DNA of 64,000 nucleotides from Sulfurospirillum oryzae. GTDB lineage: Bacteria > Campylobacterota > Campylobacteria > Campylobacterales > Sulfurospirillaceae. Below are positions 16,898 through 25,740 of the stretch, in pieces. Position 1 is the stretch's first letter; each line of letters starts with the position of its first letter. The notes under the pieces were generated by a model. It searched no databases. It saw only the letters and a program-made list of their open reading frames with translations, and was not told where the DNA came from. The position numbers and the translations under genes were made by a program. Location: assembly GCF_025770725.1 (NCBI RefSeq), contig NZ_JANZKZ010000002.1, forward strand, positions 124,001 to 188,000. Reading direction: 5' to 3'.

Positions 16898-17779
16898 ATG
16901 CGACGAAAAGAGACCAATTTAACGCACAGCAAATTAGCCAATGATCTGCTCAACTATATCAATAACCACATCGAAACGCAGATCAACATTGATGATTTAG
17001 CGGTTGAGTTTGGGTTGAGCAAATTTCATTTTCACCGCATTTTTAAAGAGCAGACGGGAAGCAACATCTACGAAACGATTCGCTCTGTTAGGCTGCAAAA
17101 AGCATCCAATCTACTCATCACCAACAAATACTCAACCATCACCGAAATCGCCAATATGTGCGGTTACAGCTCTCAAACTTCATTTATTCGGGTGTTTAAA
17201 GAGCGCTTTTCCCAAACGCCAAAACTGTGGCGCAATGGCGGCTACAAAGCGTACTCGAATGACATATTAAGTGGCACATGCAATGCCTTACTCACCCATA
17301 CCGACTTTTCGCATTTGGAAGCCAAGATAGTCAAAACAAATCCCAAAAGTGTTTACTACATCAGGCAAAAAGGTTACAACCGACAAGCGGTGCAGATATG
17401 GCAAAAGATGATGGCATGGGTCTACACCAATGAGATAGAACAGTACGAGCAAATCGCCATTTACCATGACAACCCCATCATTACGCCACTTAATGAGTGT
17501 TCTTACGTAGCGTGTATTGCGCCCTTGGATGGCAAAAAGTTGAAAAATACCAGCTTACCTCTATTTGAAATGTACGATGGACTTTGTGCAACATTTGAGG
17601 TAGAGGGGCAATACAACGATATGCTCAAACTCATCCAATGGGTGTACCACGAGTGGCTTCCTGAGAGTGGATATGAAGCGATCACGATTCCCTCGTATAC
17701 GATCTTTGAGAAGAACCATTTTTTAAGCGATGATGGGTTTTTTAAATGTACGTATTACCTACCTGTGCGGTATGTTTAG
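16898..17779 (+). CDS. AraC-family regulator with GyrI-like effector domain
   Basis: 293-aa transcription factor. Two helix-turn-helix motifs lie in the N-terminal AraC domain (about 20-115; NIDDLAVEFGLSKFHFHRIF and ITEIANMCGYSSQTSFIRVF). A GyrI/SbmC-like small-molecule-binding domain follows (about 140-293), the Rob/SoxS-with-GyrI layout. The ATG at 16898 has AAGGA seven bases upstream and is preferred to an upstream ATG at 16859. The intergenic region holds a palindrome core at 16871-16880 just before the start. It probably regulates the divergent EamA transporter. Confidence 0.87.
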   Translation: MRRKETNLTHSKLANDLLNYINNHIETQINIDDLAVEFGLSKFHFHRIFKEQTGSNIYETIRSVRLQKASNLLITNKYSTITEIANMCGYSSQTSFIRVFKERFSQTPKLWRNGGYKAYSNDILSGTCNALLTHTDFSHLEAKIVKTNPKSVYYIRQKGYNRQAVQIWQKMMAWVYTNEIEQYEQIAIYHDNPIITPLNECSYVACIAPLDGKKLKNTSLPLFEMYDGLCATFEVEGQYNDMLKLIQWVYHEWLPESGYEAITIPSYTIFEKNHFLSDDGFFKCTYYLPVRYV

Positions 17780-17807
17780 GCTTTACATGTAAAGATTTGG
17801 CAAGGCG

Positions 17808-18281
17808 CTACATTTTGATTTTGGTCAACTCTTCTCGCTCTATGGTGGCGCTTAGTTTTTGGTAAACGCCTAAAGAGACGATTAAAATGGCGGAGACAAA
17901 AAGCAACCAAGCTGGGTAGATTAAAAGCGCCATGCTCTCTGTTCCTGCTTTGAAGATATAGACTAAACCTTCGATGCTGACGGCGATAGTGATGATGACG
18001 ATGATCTTTGTCAGTGTACGTCTGGCTTCTCTTGGATCACGAAGTTCTTTGTTCATAAAGACCTCTTCTTCAATCATATACTGTGCCACATCAATAATCG
18101 CCGCGGAGATGACGATAGCGCCAACGGATTGAAGCATCCTTGGGATAAACTCGCCTTTGAGTGGAATACTCGCGATAACTTCATAAACCGCCCAGCCCAT
18201 AATGAGCAAAGACATGATGATAAGAATCAAAGCAGCAAAAAGATGAATAGAATTGAGTAAAAAAGCAAATAATCTTTGCAT
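17808..18281 (-). CDS. Four-helix membrane protein, unknown
   Basis: 157-aa membrane protein with two pairs of hydrophobic helices (about 10-30, 45-65, 90-110, 122-142) separated by a charged cytoplasmic loop (MIEEEVFMNKELRDPREARR). No catalytic motif is seen. I recognise it only as a conserved hypothetical membrane protein type; no function is proposed. It is convergent with the AraC gene across a perfect palindrome (17781-17794). Confidence 0.7.
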   Translation of the reverse strand: MQRLFAFLLNSIHLFAALILIIMSLLIMGWAVYEVIASIPLKGEFIPRMLQSVGAIVISAAIIDVAQYMIEEEVFMNKELRDPREARRTLTKIIVIITIAVSIEGLVYIFKAGTESMALLIYPAWLLFVSAILIVSLGVYQKLSATIEREELTKIKM

Positions 18282-18389
18282 GGAAGCTCCTTAGAAGGCG
18301 AGGGTTTGTTAGCAGGGTAGGAAGTAGTTTTCATTATAGGCTTATGATACTTAAACGAAGTCCGTGAATGAGGTTTACATGTAAAAGAG

Positions 18390-18412
18390 CAGAGGCACTA
18401 GAAATGCCTCTG
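18390..18412 (-). terminator. Terminator of the haloacetate-dehalogenase-like gene
   Basis: CAGAGGCA pairs with TGCCTCTG (8 bp) around a 7-base loop, 12 bases past the stop of the gene on the minus strand. A palindrome copy sits just beyond it (18375-18384). Confidence 0.65.
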
Positions 18413-18424
18413 TGGTAGCGTTAT

Positions 18425-19342
18425 TTAGGGTTTTACTTTTTTCTCTTCCAAAAATTTCAACAACGCTTCTAAAACAACTTTTGGCTTTTCTTCTGGTACA
18501 AAATGCCCGCAATCTTGCACTCCAAAGCCTTGAACGTCTGAGGCGTATTTTTGCCAGTCTTCCAGTACGTTCCAGATGTTGCCAACCACGCCATTGGCGC
18601 CCCAAAGAACGAGGAGCGGTGTTTTGATGGTAAAAGGTCTGTCGATTTTGTCGTGCTCCAAATCAATACCAGCCGAAGCTCGGTAATCTTCGCTAATGCC
18701 ATGCACCGTCGCAGGGTCAGAGTAATGGCGAATGTACTCTTGCAAAACATCTTCTGGAAAGTTTTTTTGCGCTTCAGGTGTGGCTTTTTTGAGGAGATTG
18801 TTTCGTATGAAATACTCAGGATCAGCCCCCAAAAAGCGCTCAGGAAAGTCATACGCTTGTATGTAAAAGAACCAGTGCCAGTATTTTGTTGCGAACTCAC
18901 GGTTGGTCTGCTCATACATGTCAAGCGTTGGGAGTATGTCCATCATGGAGCAAGTGAGCACTTTTTCAGGGTGATCAAGCATCAAACGGTGGCACACACG
19001 CGCACCTCGATCGTGTCCTACGATGTGGAACTTTGAAAAGCCTAGCTTTTGCATGACGCTGACTTGGTCTTGCGCCATAACACGTTTTGAGTAGTTGGAG
19101 TGGTCAGGTAACCCTTTGGGTTTAGAGCTATCGCCATAGCCTCTAAGGTCGGTAGCAACAACGGTGTATTTTTTAGCAAGCTCGGGGGCAATGTCTCGCC
19201 AGATGAGATAACTCTCAGGATGCCCATGAAGCAGCAAAATGGCTTCTTCACCGCTTCCTCCAATAAGCGTGTTGATCTGTATATTATCACCTACATCAAT
19301 TTTTTTTCGCTCGTAACCTTTGAAATAGTCCGTTATAGCCAT
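18425..19342 (-). CDS. Alpha/beta hydrolase, haloacetate-dehalogenase type
   Basis: 305-aa alpha/beta hydrolase. It has the HGHPES oxyanion loop and the nucleophile elbow GHDRGAR, which holds an Asp rather than Ser together with the two arginines used for carboxylate binding. It also has YWHWFF, where His and Trp form the halide pocket in fluoroacetate dehalogenases, and the catalytic His in CGHFVPEE. Together these fit haloacetate/fluoroacetate dehalogenases better than epoxide hydrolases. The ATG at 19342 with AGGAG five bases upstream is chosen over 19378. Activity is inferred, not shown. Confidence 0.8.
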   Translation of the reverse strand: MAITDYFKGYERKKIDVGDNIQINTLIGGSGEEAILLLHGHPESYLIWRDIAPELAKKYTVVATDLRGYGDSSKPKGLPDHSNYSKRVMAQDQVSVMQKLGFSKFHIVGHDRGARVCHRLMLDHPEKVLTCSMMDILPTLDMYEQTNREFATKYWHWFFYIQAYDFPERFLGADPEYFIRNNLLKKATPEAQKNFPEDVLQEYIRHYSDPATVHGISEDYRASAGIDLEHDKIDRPFTIKTPLLVLWGANGVVGNIWNVLEDWQKYASDVQGFGVQDCGHFVPEEKPKVVLEALLKFLEEKKVKP

Positions 19343-19557
19343 TTTATCTCCTGCTTGCAATATGTGATATTTTATCACATCTGAAAAAAATAGGCTTTAA
19401 AATCTTTACATGTAAAGAAATATATGCGCGCTCTTTTCGTGAGGTAACGTTTTAGTTGAATGTTCTTTCAAAGCGTCTATTTTTAAAGCAATGGTTTGAA
19501 CACATTGTTTTGCTGAGTGGGTATAATGCACGCTAACGAATTCACAGTAGGATTTTT

Positions 19558-20511
19558 ATGGTAGCTTTGATCGCACTTGGTTTACTTTCAGCCCTTTTTT
19601 TTAGCTCAACATTTGTGCTGAATCGTCTTATGAGTTTAGAGGGCGGTCATTGGGTTTGGTCTGCATCGCTTCGTTACGTTTTTATGGTTCTGTTTTTACT
19701 TATTGTCATTCGACTTTTTCAAGGCAAAAAACCTCTTACGGCACTCTTAAAACTTTTTTACGCGCATTGGCTTTTTTGGACGGTGGCGGGGAGCATTGGG
19801 TTTGGTTGTTTTTACGCACTTTTGTGTTTTAGTGCAGATTACGCACCCGCTTGGGTCATAGCCGCTACGTGGCAGCTTACCATCATCGCTTCGTTGTTTG
19901 TCTTGATGCTTTTTGGCAGAGTCTTTCCAAAACGTATTTGGGTGTTTTCGACCATCATTGTCATAGGGGTAGGGCTTATTAACACGTCGCATACCATTGA
20001 GCATTTTCACTTTGTTGAGTTTGCAAAAGGTGCTTTTCCTGTCCTCATTGCGGCATTTTGTTATCCCTTTGGAAACCAACTTGTTTGGGAGTCCAAACAC
20101 GGTCACAAACACTTTCCAAAGATCGACTCGCCTCTGGTTGAGAATGCCTTTAACAAAGTCTTGTTGCTATCCTTAGGCTCGCTTCCTTTTTGGTTCGTGC
20201 TTGTTCTGTTCATCAACCCACCAGCACCTAGCTTTGGACAAGTGCTCAACACCTCCTTGGTTGCACTTCTCTCCGGTCTTGTTGCCACCACACTTTTCTT
20301 ACTAGCACGCCATCGTGCGCATAAGTCCAGTGAATTAGCTGCGGTTGATGCAACCCAAGCGAGTGAAGTCATCTTTGCTCTTTTGGGTGAGATGCTCTTT
20401 TTAGGAACAGCACTTCCGAATGCACAAGCATGGTTTGGCATGAGTTTAGTGTTTGTAGGACTTGGTTTTTTTATCTATTTTCAAGAAAAAAAGAGTCTTG
20501 TTGATGATTGA
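19558..20511 (+). CDS. DMT-superfamily efflux transporter (multidrug-resistance type)
   Basis: 317-aa integral membrane protein with about ten helices, resembling the multidrug-resistance efflux branch of the DMT superfamily. The N terminus (ALIALGLLSALFFSSTFVLN) and the conserved VDATQASEVIFALLGEMLFL near the end are visible. It is a different subgroup from the EamA protein at 15865. It stands alone; a perfect palindrome lies about 140 bases upstream (19404-19417), too far to be its terminator and of unknown role. Confidence 0.8.
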   Translation: MVALIALGLLSALFFSSTFVLNRLMSLEGGHWVWSASLRYVFMVLFLLIVIRLFQGKKPLTALLKLFYAHWLFWTVAGSIGFGCFYALLCFSADYAPAWVIAATWQLTIIASLFVLMLFGRVFPKRIWVFSTIIVIGVGLINTSHTIEHFHFVEFAKGAFPVLIAAFCYPFGNQLVWESKHGHKHFPKIDSPLVENAFNKVLLLSLGSLPFWFVLVLFINPPAPSFGQVLNTSLVALLSGLVATTLFLLARHRAHKSSELAAVDATQASEVIFALLGEMLFLGTALPNAQAWFGMSLVFVGLGFFIYFQEKKSLVDD

Positions 20512-20558
20512 TTCATAAAAATGAGTTACAATACCGAAAAAGATGATGACAAGGACTT

Positions 20559-21092
20559 ATGGGAATGAAAACGCTTAAAAAAGCATGTTTGATGGTGACT
20601 CTATTTTTAGGTTTGTATGCGTATGCCGCAGAAACTCAAAAGTTGGCACTTCCTTTTAATATTACTCCTGAAATGTACGCCTCATTTATGGCACAAAATC
20701 TTGCGGGTAGTCTTCCGCATACGTTTAAACATAAAGACCTCTCTTTGGTTGTAACCAAAGTCTATGCCCTTCAAAACAAAGTCTTTTTCCAATCTACAAC
20801 TAAACAATATAAACAAATTCTTGATGAGTTAAACACTTACCATACACTTCCAGATGATCTGAAAAAACAGTGTAAAGACTTCTCCAAAATTGCAATGGTC
20901 GATAAAGGCGTTGAGTACTATCTCAGTGTTGAAGAAAATGAGAAGAAGTTTGTCGTCAAATATGACAAAGACGCCTGTTCAGAGAGTTTTGACCCTGCAC
21001 AAAAGATCTTTATAGGTGGCTATAACCGCTATGGTTATGATATGAATGGCATGAATAAAAAAGAGAATCTCGCTAAAAGATCTTCGAATTAA
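20559..21092 (+). CDS. Exported protein of unknown function
   Basis: 177-aa protein with a signal peptide (about residues 1-23, ending AYAAE). The mature part is mixed helix/strand with two cysteines (KKQCKDF and KDACSESF) that could form a disulfide. AAGGA at 20551-20555 could serve ATG 20559 or, with better spacing, ATG 20565. A decayed copy of its 3' end lies beyond the large sensor gene at 25668-25722, so this gene was once duplicated. Confidence 0.65.
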   Translation: MGMKTLKKACLMVTLFLGLYAYAAETQKLALPFNITPEMYASFMAQNLAGSLPHTFKHKDLSLVVTKVYALQNKVFFQSTTKQYKQILDELNTYHTLPDDLKKQCKDFSKIAMVDKGVEYYLSVEENEKKFVVKYDKDACSESFDPAQKIFIGGYNRYGYDMNGMNKKENLAKRSSN

Positions 21093-21122
21093 CGTAAAGA
21101 ATTTTAAAGGCATCATAAATAT

Positions 21123-24100
21123 TTAGATGCCCTTGAATGCATTCTTTATTTCAAGGAATTTGTCAATATTTTGAAAGAAAATATCGACGAGTTTTGGGTC
21201 AAAATGTTTACCTCTTTCTTCTTTGAAAAATTCAAATATGGTTTCATTTTTCCAAGCTTTCTTGTACACTCTGTCATGACCTAGTGCATCAAAAACATCC
21301 GCGATAGCTGTTATTCTGCCATAAATATGTATTTCTTCACCTTTAAGTCCTCTTGGATAGCCCGTACCATCGTATTTTTCATGGTGTTCATGCGCTATGA
21401 TAGCGGCAGCTTTCAAGATGGTTCTGTGAGAACTTTTAAGCATGTCATATCCAAGTTCCGCATGGGTTTGAATAATCTTAATTTCTTCAGGTGTGAGTTG
21501 TTCTGGTTTATTTAAAATGGCATCAGCAATGGCGACTTTTCCAATATCATGCATTGGGCTTGCAAGTTTTATGATATCAGCTTCTTTATCGGATAAACCA
21601 CAGTATAGAGCAAAAAGTCGTGAGTACTCAGCAACTCTTTTGACATGTTCTCCCGTTTCTTCAGACCTTGCCTCACCAATAGCGCCCATTTTAAAGATAA
21701 TTTCTTTTTGAGTGTCTTCAATCTCTTTGTATAAAAGTTCTACTTTGTTTTGTGCAGTAATATCTTGTGAAATGATAGTATGGTTTAAAAAATTTCCGTT
21801 TTCACGATACTCTTGGAAAAGATTTGTTTTTGTCCAATAGGTTTTGCCAGATTTGCTGGTGTTGATGATTTTTCCGTGCCAAGGTTGCTGATTTAAAAAT
21901 GCTTTTTTAAAAGATTTGAGGGTTCTTTTATTGGTTTTATTGCTTAAAAGAGTGATGCTCTTACCGAGTAATTCTGTTTGCGAATACTCAGAAATTTTAC
22001 ATAAAGCCTCACTAGCATAGATAATTTTTCCTGTTTCATCAAGTTTGAGGGCAATCACATTGTGATCAAAAGAGTTTAACAATTTAGCGAGCTCTAACGT
22101 TTTTTGATGGACAAGATATTTGAGTCTTTGGTTATAAATAAATCCTAAAATAATAACCAAAACGAGTGCTCCAGCAATTTGATAAACAATGGAATAGTCT
22201 ACTTCTGTATTGATCTTTGTTTTGAACCATTTATCTTTGATCGTTTGCTTTTGTTCATAGTTCATTGAAGCTAGAACTTTGTTGATGATCGTAATAAGCT
22301 CAGGTTGTGTTGAATGGGCAATAAACAAATGCGATGTTGACTCTTTTGCAATACCAACGATTTTCAGACTAGGAAAATCTTCTAAAAGAAAAGGAACCAA
22401 TGCTTCATTTGCAATAAATGCAGTTGCTTTTCCTTTGGCAACTAAAAAGAGTGCTTCTTCTGCAGTTTCAGTTTCAATAATGGGAATATAGGGGTATAAG
22501 GCTTTTAGAATGGTTTGTGCATTTGAAAGCTTTATGACGGCAACGGAGCCTTTAATATTTTTAATACCATCCGTAAAGGCACTTTTTTCATTGGCAATAA
22601 TAACAAGCCGCAATGTCATCATCTCATCAGAAAGGATAGAAGAAAATGCCTGTGAATCGAAGTTGTTCGCAGCCACGATAAGATCGATTTCATTGTTTTG
22701 AAATTTTTCATACAGTTCTTCTCTAGTTTTTACGGGCGATTTTAGCTGAAATCTAAGACCGCTTTTTTGTTCAATAACTTTTAAAAAATCAATATAGGTA
22801 CCATTAATGACCTCTTTGTTATTAAAATACAAAGGTTTCGCAAGTAATCCAGCAAAACGAATAGAAGGATTGTTTTTAATAAATGCTTCCTCTTTTTGCG
22901 TAAAGAAAATTTTTTCTAAAAAATCGAGCTTTTTATAGGTTTCTTTTATATCTGCATAGTGACTGAGGTGCTCAAAGAGTTTTAGGTTTGGTATGATGGC
23001 ATAGTTTTGTGCATATTGTTTGAGTTCATTATCATCAAAATAAATATGAACATAACCCACTTTATTGGGAATAAGGGAGAGGTTATAGAAACTATTGTAC
23101 TGTGAGAATGTATTTGATTCACTTTTGGTATGTGATACGAGGAGCACATTCTCATTGTTAAACACATCGATTTTTTGAATATAAGGTAAGGTTGAAAAGG
23201 CTGTCGTAATGTCTTGAATTGCTTTAACATCTTCTGTAAAAATTGGTTTGGCAACCAAGGATGAAAAAAGTGTACTAATTGTTGCTTTAGCTTCTATATT
23301 GGTTTCAAGATAGTGATAAAAAATGTCTGCATATTGTCCAGAATTTTTTAGTTCCTGTAACTTTTTATTGAAAAAATCTCTCAAGTTCTTTTCTCTAAAA
23401 GCGACAGTATAACTATTTTTGTTCGGGAATAGAGCATGAAACTGATAAGTTTCAGATGCGTCGCTATTGAGTCTTTTAAGATACCAAAGGAACACATTTT
23501 TATCGATAACTAATACATCTGTTTTTTTTCTGAGAAAGGCTAATACTTGTTCGTCTTGTTTTGAGGTTTCTATGTAAGTTAAAGGTCTATTCTCAGGATT
23601 GAATTTCTTTTCGTATTCTTTACCTAAAGATTTGTATGCGCCCTCAAATGCAATGATTTTTTTATCTTTCAAGTCTTCAATGCTATTGATTTCAAAATGA
23701 TCTTCTTCTCTCGTAATAACAATGTTTTCAAAATCAATCAAAACATCCGAATAGTAAAAGGCAGCATCTTCTTTTTGTTTTACACCTACGGCAATATCGA
23801 GTTTAATGTCTTCTGTCATAGCTTTTCCCATCTCTTCACGAGAAAGAAATTTTTCAGAAGAGAGAATCACATCGCCTTGATCCATGATTCTTTTGATGAT
23901 GTCGTATTCAATTCCTTTAACAAGAGATTGGTCTATCGTGTAAGGTTCTCTATCTTTTATAAAAGCCACATTGACATTTTTTTTAATAGCTTGATGAAGC
24001 CATTTGTCAATAATATTGTTTTTCTCTTCGGGTGGAATACTGTTGAGTGATTTATTGATAATGGATTGTAGGACTATGTTATCTTTTGTCGATAAAATAT

Positions 24101-25490
24101 GTAAATTTTTTGCTTCAATACTGTTTTGAAAAATAGGCTTAATGTTTGTAATGAGTAATTTTTGAAGAAAATTTTGAGCAACGATTTGGGCTTCAAAAAA
24201 AGCATCTACTTCGTTATTGGAGACTTTCATAATGGCATCTTCAAGGCTGGGTGTTTCAATTATTTTTATTTTTGGAAATTTCTTGCGAATGGGCTCAATG
24301 GTACCAAAGCCTTTTTGTATCGCTAGTGTTTTACCTTCCAAGTCTGCAAAGGACTTGATTGTTTGGTTGTCTTTATTAACATAAATTGTATTGTAGATTT
24401 GTGTATAAGGATCGCTAAAAAGACCGTATTTGGCTCTCTCCTCTGTGTAGTATGTTGCAGGAAGAATGTCGATTTTTCCCTCTTTGAAATCATGCAATAA
24501 CGCATCCCATAATCCAGAAACGAGCTGTGTTTTGAGACCTGATATTTGAATGACCCTCGTGAGTAATTCTCCAGTAATCCCTTCAATGACATAGCCATCA
24601 TGTGTCGAGATCATAGGAGCCCAATTTTCAATACCTATTTTGATGGCAGGTGTATTTTTAATGTAGTTAAGCTCTTCAGATGTAAAGATTGATTTGCCAA
24701 TATTTTGATCAAACCACTTCTCTTTGAGTAGTCGCATCTGATTTTTAGAGATTGAATTGATCCCTTTTGTAATAATCTTTGCCAAAATAGGTTTACTTTT
24801 ATGTGTTCCAATAGTATATTCACCCGATGCAGTGTAAAAAGGAGCAGAAATTTTGAGTCCCATTGGCTCGAGATCGTGGTTATTGACACCTTCTAGGATC
24901 GCACTATGCACCTTTCCTTTTTGAACAGTTTCTAAAATTTCTTTGACGGTTGGTGCATGTACCAATGTGACTTGCGGTGCTTCTTTGAGAATAATATCAT
25001 TGATGATATTGTTTTTTTCCGTGGCAACTATTTTTTTATCCAAGTCAGATAGTGATTTGATAGTATAGTCATTTTGACGAGTAATGATATAGGTGGGGGC
25101 TTGATGATAGCTAGGCGAAAAATAAAAGATACTTTGTCTTTCTTTGGTATTGGAGAGTGAAAGTATGCCATCAACTTGACCTTTCACAGCTGCATCATAA
25201 GCGTTTTCCCAGCCTGAAAACAATTTTATCGTAAGATTGATATTGAGATTTTTATTGATTTGCGCAATTAAGTCAGCATCAAATCCTTGAATATTGCCTT
25301 TGTTATCATGAAAGGCAATATTCCCAGCATCAGTCGTTGCAATAACAATAGTTGGGTTTTGAGAGAGCCAATTTCTTTCTTCCTGTGTTAATCCAAAATC
25401 GTTTGAGGGTTGATTGCTAGATTGCGTGCTTGTTGTGGGCGAAGCATATAAAACACTAAAAAGCAGAACAATAAAATATAAAATTTTCAA
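21123..25490 (-). CDS. Giant sensor: four SBP-like domains, PAS and HD-GYP
   Basis: 1455-aa membrane-anchored sensor predicted to hydrolyse cyclic di-GMP. A signal peptide is followed by SBP_bac_3-like periplasmic binding modules at about 35-270, 275-510, 515-745 and 880-1095. A less clear region lies between the third and fourth. A transmembrane helix comes next (near 1107), then a PAS domain (about 1145-1250) and an HD-GYP domain (about 1285-1440) with MHDIGK and HHEKYDGTGYPRG. The start codon is TTG, with GGA upstream. Four ligand modules are more than the one or two usual for such sensors. The ligands are unknown; amino acids or related solutes are typical for this fold. Confidence 0.85.
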   Translation of the reverse strand: MKILYFIVLLFSVLYASPTTSTQSSNQPSNDFGLTQEERNWLSQNPTIVIATTDAGNIAFHDNKGNIQGFDADLIAQINKNLNINLTIKLFSGWENAYDAAVKGQVDGILSLSNTKERQSIFYFSPSYHQAPTYIITRQNDYTIKSLSDLDKKIVATEKNNIINDIILKEAPQVTLVHAPTVKEILETVQKGKVHSAILEGVNNHDLEPMGLKISAPFYTASGEYTIGTHKSKPILAKIITKGINSISKNQMRLLKEKWFDQNIGKSIFTSEELNYIKNTPAIKIGIENWAPMISTHDGYVIEGITGELLTRVIQISGLKTQLVSGLWDALLHDFKEGKIDILPATYYTEERAKYGLFSDPYTQIYNTIYVNKDNQTIKSFADLEGKTLAIQKGFGTIEPIRKKFPKIKIIETPSLEDAIMKVSNNEVDAFFEAQIVAQNFLQKLLITNIKPIFQNSIEAKNLHILSTKDNIVLQSIINKSLNSIPPEEKNNIIDKWLHQAIKKNVNVAFIKDREPYTIDQSLVKGIEYDIIKRIMDQGDVILSSEKFLSREEMGKAMTEDIKLDIAVGVKQKEDAAFYYSDVLIDFENIVITREEDHFEINSIEDLKDKKIIAFEGAYKSLGKEYEKKFNPENRPLTYIETSKQDEQVLAFLRKKTDVLVIDKNVFLWYLKRLNSDASETYQFHALFPNKNSYTVAFREKNLRDFFNKKLQELKNSGQYADIFYHYLETNIEAKATISTLFSSLVAKPIFTEDVKAIQDITTAFSTLPYIQKIDVFNNENVLLVSHTKSESNTFSQYNSFYNLSLIPNKVGYVHIYFDDNELKQYAQNYAIIPNLKLFEHLSHYADIKETYKKLDFLEKIFFTQKEEAFIKNNPSIRFAGLLAKPLYFNNKEVINGTYIDFLKVIEQKSGLRFQLKSPVKTREELYEKFQNNEIDLIVAANNFDSQAFSSILSDEMMTLRLVIIANEKSAFTDGIKNIKGSVAVIKLSNAQTILKALYPYIPIIETETAEEALFLVAKGKATAFIANEALVPFLLEDFPSLKIVGIAKESTSHLFIAHSTQPELITIINKVLASMNYEQKQTIKDKWFKTKINTEVDYSIVYQIAGALVLVIILGFIYNQRLKYLVHQKTLELAKLLNSFDHNVIALKLDETGKIIYASEALCKISEYSQTELLGKSITLLSNKTNKRTLKSFKKAFLNQQPWHGKIINTSKSGKTYWTKTNLFQEYRENGNFLNHTIISQDITAQNKVELLYKEIEDTQKEIIFKMGAIGEARSEETGEHVKRVAEYSRLFALYCGLSDKEADIIKLASPMHDIGKVAIADAILNKPEQLTPEEIKIIQTHAELGYDMLKSSHRTILKAAAIIAHEHHEKYDGTGYPRGLKGEEIHIYGRITAIADVFDALGHDRVYKKAWKNETIFEFFKEERGKHFDPKLVDIFFQNIDKFLEIKNAFKGI

Positions 25491-25740
25491 TCCAATGTCC
25501 CATCTTAGAAATCTAAACTAGAGCGTTTTAATGATTGATAAGCTTTAAAATAAATAAAGTTCAAGTCTTTTAAATGCTATGAATCAGTTATTATATTTTA
25601 ACGAATGGTAAGGGATGAAATGGTTTATTTTATGATGCAAGTATGTGACCAAAAAGTGACTTTTGCGTAAAATATGACAAAGATACGTATTAAGAGTTTT
25701 GATTTTGCACAAAATATAACCGTTAAAAAAAAAGGCTCTT
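25491..25740. other. Intergenic stretch with duplicated gene debris
   Basis: About 250 bases between the sensor gene and the MocR gene. It is A+T-rich and holds the decayed duplicate at 25668-25722. No other gene or clear terminator is seen. Confidence 0.5.
25668..25722 (+). pseudogene. Decayed copy of the 3' end of the gene at 20559
   Basis: The bases AAATATGACAAAGA, AGAGTTTTGA, TGCACAAAA and TATAACCG occur here in the same order as in 20958-21027 of the exported-protein gene. One base is missing near the start and about 16 are missing before TATAACCG. In-frame stops make it non-coding. The two copies flank the sensor gene as direct repeats. Confidence 0.6.

Noticed and set aside
18425-19342. 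Epoxide hydrolase
   Set aside because: The WHW motif and second arginine of the GHDRGAR loop fit haloacetate dehalogenase better, though assay would be needed.
22982-24601. Several frames of 80-120 codons inside the large sensor gene
   Set aside because: All lie in other frames of a coherent domain-rich protein and have no independent support.
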